DNA of 53,740 nt from an uncultured Rubrobacteraceae bacterium (lineage in GTDB: Bacteria; Actinomycetota; Rubrobacteria; Rubrobacterales; Rubrobacteraceae), in assembly GCA_902806065.1 (NCBI GenBank), contig CADCVE010000006.1, forward strand, positions 1-53,740, read 5' to 3'. The translations under genes were made by a program, and so were the position numbers. The notes under the pieces are model-generated. The model did no database searches, was not told the DNA's origin, and saw only the letters and a program-made list of their open reading frames with translations. Below are positions 48,882 to 53,740 of this stretch, one piece after another. Position 1 is the first letter of the stretch; every line of letters starts with the position of its first letter.

Positions 48882-49949
48882 ATGCGTAGTTCGTTCCATA
48901 TACTGCTGCTCCCGGGCGATGGCATTGGCCCGGAGGTCGTCGGAGCCACCCGGACGGTCATGGACGTCGCGGCGGAGCACTTCGGGGTTGAGCTCACATA
49001 CGAGGAGCGGAAGATAGGCGGGACCGCTCTCCGCGAAGAGGGCGAGCCGGTCTCTGACGAGACGCTGGAGAAGGCAAAGGCCTCGGATGCTGTACTGCTG
49101 GGGGCCGTTGGCCATCCTGACTTCGACCGGGGGCCGGTTCGTCCGGAGGCCGGGCTGTTGAAGTTGAGGAAGACTCTGGGAGCGTTCGCCAACCTGCGAC
49201 CGGTGACGGCGATACCGGCGTTGCTCGCGTCTTCGACGATAAAGCCTGAGGTTCTGGAAGGCGTGGATATTCTTATTATCCGGGAGCTTACGGGCGGGGC
49301 ATATTTCGGGGAGAAGGTGGAGGGGGAAGATCTGGCGAGCGACCTCTCGGTTTATACTCGCGAGGAGATAGAGCGGGTGGCGAGGGTTGCGTTCGAGGCG
49401 GCGGAGGGACGCCACGGGCGCGTGACTTCGGTGGACAAGGCGAACGTGATGGCGACGGGGCGGTTGTGGCGTTCGGTCGTTGCGGAGGTGGCGGGGGAGT
49501 ATCCGGGGGTCAGGTTGGATCACGTGCTCGTGGACGCGGCGGCTATGTTTCTGATCCGGGATCCGAAGCGTTTTGACGTGATCCTCACTGAGAACCTCTT
49601 CGGCGATATCCTCTCCGACGAGGCAGCGATGCTGCCGGGATCGATGGGCATGCTACCGAGCGCATCCCTGGGCGTACCGGGCACGCCCGGCATCTTCGAA
49701 CCCGTCCACGGCAGCGCCCCGGATATAGCGGGGCAAGGGACGGCCAATCCCTACGCGACGATCTTATCCGCGGCAATGATGTTCCGACATTCCCTGGGAC
49801 GCCCGGACATCGCGGGCGGCATCGAGCGGGGTGTCTCGGTCGCCCTGGAGGCAGGCTTCAGGACACCGGACATCGGCGGGAAGAACGGCACGGAAGAAGT
49901 CACGCAGGCCGTGGTCAGGTGGGCGGCGGCCGGAGAAGGAGTCACATGA
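48882..49949 (+). CDS. leuB: 3-isopropylmalate dehydrogenase
   Basis: A 355-residue NAD-dependent decarboxylating dehydrogenase. LLPGDGIGPEVV at the start, LLKLRKTLGAFANLRPV (substrate loop), IIRELTGGAYFGEK, SVDKANVM (catalytic Lys), ENLFGDILSDEAAM (metal Asp) and EPVHGSAPDIAGQGTANP. These fit LeuB better than isocitrate or tartrate dehydrogenase. TAGGAGG five bases before ATG 48882. The last bases overlap cimA (ATGA). Confidence 0.95.
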   Translation: MRSSFHILLLPGDGIGPEVVGATRTVMDVAAEHFGVELTYEERKIGGTALREEGEPVSDETLEKAKASDAVLLGAVGHPDFDRGPVRPEAGLLKLRKTLGAFANLRPVTAIPALLASSTIKPEVLEGVDILIIRELTGGAYFGEKVEGEDLASDLSVYTREEIERVARVAFEAAEGRHGRVTSVDKANVMATGRLWRSVVAEVAGEYPGVRLDHVLVDAAAMFLIRDPKRFDVILTENLFGDILSDEAAMLPGSMGMLPSASLGVPGTPGIFEPVHGSAPDIAGQGTANPYATILSAAMMFRHSLGRPDIAGGIERGVSVALEAGFRTPDIGGKNGTEEVTQAVVRWAAAGEGVT

Positions 49950-51505
49950 GCATCAAACTTTTCGATACTACTTTACGGGACGGGACCCAGCGAGAGGGCG
50001 TAAGCCTGACGACGGAAGATAAGATTCGGATAGCCCGAGAGCTAGACTCTTTGGGCCTTCACTACATAGAAGCCGGCTTCCCGGCCTCTAACCCGAAGGA
50101 CCTCGACTTCTTCGAGAGCTTCGACGCCTCAGAGCTAGAGAATGCCCGTCTTGTAGCCTTTACCCGCGCCCGGCGGCCTGGCGGCAGCGCAGCGAACGAC
50201 CCGGCCACGACCCTCCTCCTCCAACTCTCGGCCCCGGTAGTCTGCATCGTAGGCAAGAGCTGGAAGATGCACGTCGAGAAAGTCCTGCGCACCACGCCCG
50301 AGGAGAACCTGGAGTCCATCCGGGATACGGTCTCGTACCTTGCTAGCGCCGGCAAAGAGGTACTCTTCGACGCCGAGCACTACTTCGACGGCTTCCGCGA
50401 CGACCCGGACCATGCCCTCTCGGTCCTCCGGGCGGCGGCGGAGGCAGGCGCCACGACGCTGGTCCTCTGCGACACGAACGGTGGCACGCTCCCGACGGAA
50501 CTGAAAGCCGTAGTCGGACGGACGGTGCGTGAGTTCCCGGACGTCGAGATCGGTATCCATACTCACAACGATGCCGGGTGTGGCGTGGCTAACGCGCTCG
50601 CGGCCGTCGAGGCTGGGGCGACGCACGTACAGGGGACCGTAAACGGCGTTGGGGAGCGGTGCGGCAACTGCGATCTCGTGACGACCATCGCCAACCTGCA
50701 GCTCAAGATGGGCCTGAAGGTAATGGACGACGAGCGCTTGAAGCGGCTCACCGAGGTCTCGAACTACGTCTCGGAGCTAATGAACCTGACCCCTGACACG
50801 CACCGGCCCTATGTCGGTCGCAGCGCCTTCTCGCACAAGGGTGGGCTGCACGTGGATGGTATCTCCAGGGACCCTGCGACCTACGAGCACGTACCGCCCG
50901 AGGCGGTGGGTAACGTCAGGCGCATGCCGGTCGGGGAACTCTCGGGGAAGAACTCGATCCGCCAGAAGGCCGAGGAGATGGGGCTGGAGACCGGGGACGT
51001 GACGGCCGTGCTCTCGGCTATAAAGCAGCGGGAGTATGAGGGCTACCACTACGAGGCCGCTGATGCCTCACTCGCGCTGCTCATCGGACGCACCACGGGT
51101 GAGGCACGACCTCTCTTCGAGTTGGAGACCTTCAGAATCATCTCTGAGAAAAGGTCCGGCGGCGAGACGACGACCGAGGCGACGATAAAGCTGCTGGTAA
51201 AGGGCGAGCGTGCCATCTCCACCGCCGAAGGCAATGGTCCCGTGAACGCTCTGGACAAGGCACTCCGCCAGGCCATAGGCCCGCACTACCCGGAGCTAAA
51301 GGAGATACACCTCTCCAACTACAAGGTGCGCATACTCGACGAACACCGCGCCACCGCCGCCACCACCCGCGTCCTTATAGACTCTACCGACGGCAAGCGC
51401 GTCTGGGGGGCCGTAGGCGTTGGAGAGAACATCATCGAAGCATCGTGGCAGGCTCTCGTGGACGGCCTGGAGTACGGCGCCACGGCGCCTAAAATTCTGA
51501 GGTAG
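49946..51505 (+). CDS. cimA: (R)-citramalate synthase
   Basis: A 519-residue LeuA-like enzyme condensing pyruvate and acetyl-CoA, which starts isoleucine synthesis without threonine. The barrel has LFDTTLRDGTQREGVSLTTEDK, YIEAGFPASNPKDLDFF, IGIHTHNDAGCGVANAL, NGVGERCGNCDL and FSHKGGLHVDGI. The C-terminal regulatory domain begins near 390. The GERCGNCDL and SHKGGLHVDGI forms, and the long regulatory end, separate CimA from true LeuA, which is also present here. ATGA overlap with leuB; LeuB can serve in this route. Its 3' end overlaps the rlpA-like gene on the other strand. Confidence 0.92.
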   Translation: MSIKLFDTTLRDGTQREGVSLTTEDKIRIARELDSLGLHYIEAGFPASNPKDLDFFESFDASELENARLVAFTRARRPGGSAANDPATTLLLQLSAPVVCIVGKSWKMHVEKVLRTTPEENLESIRDTVSYLASAGKEVLFDAEHYFDGFRDDPDHALSVLRAAAEAGATTLVLCDTNGGTLPTELKAVVGRTVREFPDVEIGIHTHNDAGCGVANALAAVEAGATHVQGTVNGVGERCGNCDLVTTIANLQLKMGLKVMDDERLKRLTEVSNYVSELMNLTPDTHRPYVGRSAFSHKGGLHVDGISRDPATYEHVPPEAVGNVRRMPVGELSGKNSIRQKAEEMGLETGDVTAVLSAIKQREYEGYHYEAADASLALLIGRTTGEARPLFELETFRIISEKRSGGETTTEATIKLLVKGERAISTAEGNGPVNALDKALRQAIGPHYPELKEIHLSNYKVRILDEHRATAATTRVLIDSTDGKRVWGAVGVGENIIEASWQALVDGLEYGATAPKILR

Positions 51506-52047
51506 GGGCGCTCCCGCAGGTATGAGGCTATACCGGTGCGATCCTCGCGAGGAGCAGACTCACCGCGAGGATCGTGCTCCCGAGGAGAATACTTCTGCTG
51601 GGAGACATGCTCCTGCGTAGTAGAGTACTCCTTAGGGGGAACGTACCCTTCCGAAGGAACGGACCTGTTACGAACACCAGGATCGTCGAGGAGCCGTACG
51701 TCAACCGCGTCGGCGCCAGCTGTGGTCAACCCTATATCCTGGGCCGCCGCACGCGACAGATCCAGGCCCCGGCCCTTTACGTACGGTCCCCGATCCGTTA
51801 CACGTACCACCGTCTCCTGCCCCCCGTAAGTAACGAGAAGCTTTGTACCGAACGGCAGGCTCGGATGCGCCGCCGTGTACTCGTTCGGCCTGTAAGGCTC
51901 ACCACTCGCCGTCGGTGACCCTTCAAGCTCGGAACCGTACCAACTACTCACTACCGGCTCGGCTTCAGCCTCTTCGCCAAAAAGCCCCAAAGCCATAAAA
52001 ACTACCGTGGCACTGGCTGCAAGCGCCGCCTTCGTCACGGACTTCAT
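51319..52047 (-). CDS. RlpA-like secreted double-psi beta-barrel protein
   Basis: A 242-residue exported protein. Signal peptide residues 1-29 end at A-E-A-E. The RlpA/3D-type DPBB domain runs 32-118: SSWYGSELEGSPTASGEPY, TAAHPSLPFGTKL, VRVTDRGPYVKGRGLDLSRA (the D of D-R-G-P). RlpA-like proteins act on or bind cell-wall glycans. The remaining ~120 residues are low-complexity and charged. The last ~62 are antisense to cimA and look non-native, so the tail may have grown by loss of an earlier stop. AAGGAG precedes the ATG. Confidence 0.82.
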   Translation of the reverse strand: MKSVTKAALAASATVVFMALGLFGEEAEAEPVVSSWYGSELEGSPTASGEPYRPNEYTAAHPSLPFGTKLLVTYGGQETVVRVTDRGPYVKGRGLDLSRAAAQDIGLTTAGADAVDVRLLDDPGVRNRSVPSEGYVPPKEYSTTQEHVSQQKYSPREHDPRGESAPREDRTGIASYLRERPYLRILGAVAPYSRPSTRACHDASMMFSPTPTAPQTRLPSVESIRTRVVAAVARCSSSMRTL

Positions 52048-52083
52048 ATACTCTCCTTTAGATAATTTTACGTCAAGCGGCAG

Positions 52084-52111
52084 AGGGTAACATGATATTA
52101 GAGTGTGTCAA
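52084..52111 (-). promoter_or_regulatory. Promoter of the rlpA-like gene
   Basis: On the minus strand: a perfect TTGACA (52111-52106), a 16-base spacer and TACCCT (52089-52084). It gives a short leader of about 30 bases before the ATG at 52047. Confidence 0.6.
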
Positions 52112-52168
52112 GCAATAACAAAGTGTTACTAGAAGGGCTGTAGGGGCGTAAAGGCTAGACGAGAATTC

Positions 52169-52891
52169 TTATGAGTGTTCGTCTACAGGCTCTCCGCCAT
52201 GCATCAAGACTTCGAGACGGTCGACTTGCTCGCGGGTGCCAAGGACGATGAGGGTATCACCTGGATGAAGGGTATCCTGGGCTGAGGGGGTGGTGTCGAA
52301 TCTACCTTCGGGGGTGCGGATGGCAAGGACCATTGCGCCGGTCTTCTCCCTGATCTGGATCTCCGCGATAGTATGGTTCGCTAAAGGAGACTCCTTTGGC
52401 ACGCCGAACTCCTCTAGTCTGAATTCGATGCCGTGCTCGCCGCGGGTTACTATATCCAGGAAGTCCACGACCAGAGGTTGGGTCGCCAGGGATGCGAGCC
52501 TGCGGCCGCCGACCGCGTAGGGCGAGAGGGTGCGGTCCGCGCCTGCTATTTCGAGCTTCGCCGCCGACTCGTCAGAGCTGGCCCTGGCGACAATGTGGAG
52601 GCTCGGGTTGATCTTGCGTGCCGAGAGTACCACGAAGACGTTGGCGGCGTCGGAGTTCACGGCGGCGACCAGACCCCTGGCCTTTTGTACCCCGGCCTCT
52701 TCGAGGTTAGCATCATCGGAGGCCTCACCGAGCATAGCGAGATAGCCCTCTGACAAGCACTCCTCGACCTTTTGGGGATCGTTGTCAACGATCACGAAGG
52801 GTACATTGTCACGGGTGAACTCGCGGGCGACCTGGCGTCCGACCCGGCCGAATCCGCAGAGCACATAATGCCCGCTTAGAGCGGTTTTCAT
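52169..52891 (-). pseudogene. RCK-domain part of a potassium channel, 5' end lost to an IS630 element
   Basis: A 240-residue cytoplasmic unit with RCK_N: GHYVLCGFGRVGRQVAREF is the NAD-binding Gly motif, then IVDNDPQKVE and GEASDDANLEEAG. RCK_C follows, ending near DTLIVLGTREQVDRLEVL. These domains gate K+ channels or transporters. The pore helices that normally precede SGHYVLCGFGR are absent. The frame begins at an ATG formed at the border of the transposase gene, whose stop it overlaps. Insertion therefore most likely split the gene. Beyond the IS lies outside the window. A free-standing RCK protein is the alternative. Confidence 0.75.
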
Positions 52892-53511
52892 AGCGAGTGA
52901 TGGACAACGTCGTAGCCGCAGTGTCCGAACCAGCCCACGGCATCCTGCCGACTCACGGCATCGAGCGCCTGGCCGGTCGCTTCCATCAGGCCTTCGCGGG
53001 TGCGAGCCCCGACCCGGCGCAGGATGCCCTTCACCTTGGAGAAAGCCTCTTCGATGGGCGAGAAGTCAGGCGAGTAGGGTGGCAAGAACAAAACCTCCGC
53101 TCCCGTAGCCTCTATGAGCTCCTTGACCCTCGCGCTCTTGTGGACCTGGAGGTTGTCCATCACCACCACCTGTCCGTCCTTGAGGGTAGGGGCCAGGAAG
53201 TGCTTCACGTAGGTCTCGAAGGCGGCTCCATCTGTGGCGCCCTCCACGCTCATCGCCGCTCTGACACCTTCCGTGCTTAGAGAGGCGATGAGTGTGACGT
53301 TCTTGCCCCAGTTCCTGGGCGCCTTGCCAAAAGCACGTTCCCCTCTGGGAGCTCTGGCGTAGAGCCTCGTGAGGGCGATGTTGGTGGAGCATTCGTCCAC
53401 GAACACCAGAGTCTCCCCGGATCGAGTAGCCTCACATGCTCTCGCCAAGCACCTCGCCTCTGTTCGTCTCGCTCGGAGGCTCCCAGCGACTTTTTTTGAA
53501 GGTCCAGCCAA
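52888..53511 (-). CDS. IS630 transposase, C-terminal DDE part (frame 2)
   Basis: Catalytic domain: ETLVFVDECSTNI (first D), GQVVVMDNLQVHKSARVKEL (second D) and LFLPPYSPDFSPIEEAFSKVKGILR (final E), which is the IS630 DDE pattern. It is read as one protein with the N-terminal frame only after a +1 shift (or -2) at an A7 run near 53496-53490. The stop TGA overlaps the ATG of the RCK remnant. Confidence 0.88.
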   Translation of the reverse strand: MAGPSKKVAGSLRARRTEARCLARACEATRSGETLVFVDECSTNIALTRLYARAPRGERAFGKAPRNWGKNVTLIASLSTEGVRAAMSVEGATDGAAFETYVKHFLAPTLKDGQVVVMDNLQVHKSARVKELIEATGAEVLFLPPYSPDFSPIEEAFSKVKGILRRVGARTREGLMEATGQALDAVSRQDAVGWFGHCGYDVVHHSL

Positions 53512-53740
53512 GCTTTCGCACGGCCCTGCTCATGGTGGAGACCGAAACCCTGACCTTCCGCTTCTTCTCCCACAGCTCGCAGTGGCGTTCCAAGGTTGCC
53601 TCGTCGTTCTCTTCGAGCTGCTTGCAGAGCATCCGCCGTTCCTCGACGCTGGAGCAAATGGACGGCGTTCGGCCGGGGGATCTTCCCGGGGCTAACCCCG
53701 CACCCTCCCTCCTTCGCTTCAGATACCTCTCCAAGGTGGG
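53432..53740 (-). CDS. IS630 transposase, N-terminal part (frame 1, start beyond window)
   Basis: DNA-binding half: L-E-R-Y-L-K-R-R-R-E-G, then ENDEATLERHCELWEKKRKV and RVSVSTMSRAVRKLGWTFKK, matching the second helix-turn-helix of IS630 transposases. It ends at 53432 in its own frame, and the DDE half continues in the next frame from the A7 tract. The frame is open to the window edge, so the true start lies outside. Confidence 0.8.
   Translation of the reverse strand, partial: PTLERYLKRRREGAGLAPGRSPGRTPSICSSVEERRMLCKQLEENDEATLERHCELWEKKRKVRVSVSTMSRAVRKLGWTFKKSRWEPPSETNRGEVLGESM

Larger units (their letters stand above)
52888..53740 (-). mobile_element. IS630-family insertion sequence (runs off the window)
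   Basis: Minus-strand IS630/Tc1-mariner-type transposase in two overlapping frames, inserted next to a TA at the 5' side of the RCK gene. The inner boundary lies near the TAGCGAGTG at 52891. The outer end is beyond base 53740, so inverted repeats cannot be compared. Confidence 0.85.

Noticed and set aside
1-53740. CRISPR arrays, tRNA genes, rRNA genes, prophage structural genes
   Set aside because: I looked for regular direct repeats, cloverleaf-like ends and phage head or tail motifs and saw none.

Overview
The window reads as chromosome of a high-GC, Gram-positive-type actinobacterium. Rubrobacter or a close relative is my best guess, from gene content and the very frequent GTG/TTG starts and 4-base start/stop overlaps (ATGA, GTGA, TTGA); no rRNA marker is present to prove it. 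I see no tRNA, rRNA or CRISPR.

Region 1 (1-8211, minus strand): a DNA-end-processing locus. Read 5'->3' it runs M20 peptidase, a small unknown protein, a NurA-like nuclease, a HerA-like ATPase, then an AT-rich pair (RelA/SpoT-type nucleotidyltransferase plus a HEPN-type protein), then SbcD/Mre11 and the start of SbcC/Rad50. This resembles the archaeal herA-nurA-mre11-rad50 cassette with a two-gene alarmone/RNase-like module inserted in it.

Region 2 (8342-13753): mixed housekeeping genes. It holds two membrane proteins, a secreted CAP protein, an SDR oxidoreductase, a Crp/Fnr regulator, a 7Fe-type ferredoxin behind an FNR-like box, an SRPBCC protein and a Nudix hydrolase on a probably leaderless mRNA.

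Region 3 (13744-26735): a large thiamine locus with three TPP riboswitches. Switch 1 controls tenI, a thiS-thiG fusion and a JAMM metalloprotease (thiazole branch). Switch 2 controls a small leader ORF, two TenA paralogs and the thiZ/thiX transporter genes. Switch 3 controls thiY, thiD and thiM. Downstream lie DUF2071, thiE, a tandem Nudix protein, a membrane protein, thiL and chaB, then a third, convergent tenA. Together they make thiazole phosphate and salvage pyrimidine and thiazole moieties, then join and phosphorylate them. No thiC, thiF or thiO/thiH is in the window.

Region 4 (26812-39986): gene remnants (GH16, CHASE3), a PhoB/PhoR-like two-component pair, a dgcA/dgcN-like D-glutamate pair, HNH and DinB proteins, a MoxR-DUF58-transglutaminase operon, an A-type Fe-S carrier, and a ccdA plus DsbA-like pair. 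In the DsbA-like gene the first Cys codon of CxxC is UGA, followed by a SECIS-like hairpin, so it is a predicted selenoprotein. A truncated MFS remnant follows.

Region 5 (40005-51505): branched-chain amino-acid synthesis. ilvB-ilvN-ilvC-ilvE lies behind a long structured leader. After a DUF3224 pseudogene and an AlkZ-like gene comes leuA, preceded by a Leu/Val/Ile-rich leader peptide and attenuator, then a metallopeptidase-like gene, leuB and cimA.

Region 6 (51319-53740, minus strand): an RlpA-like protein whose 3' end overlaps cimA antisense, and a potassium-channel RCK gene cut at its 5' end by an IS630-family element that runs off the window.
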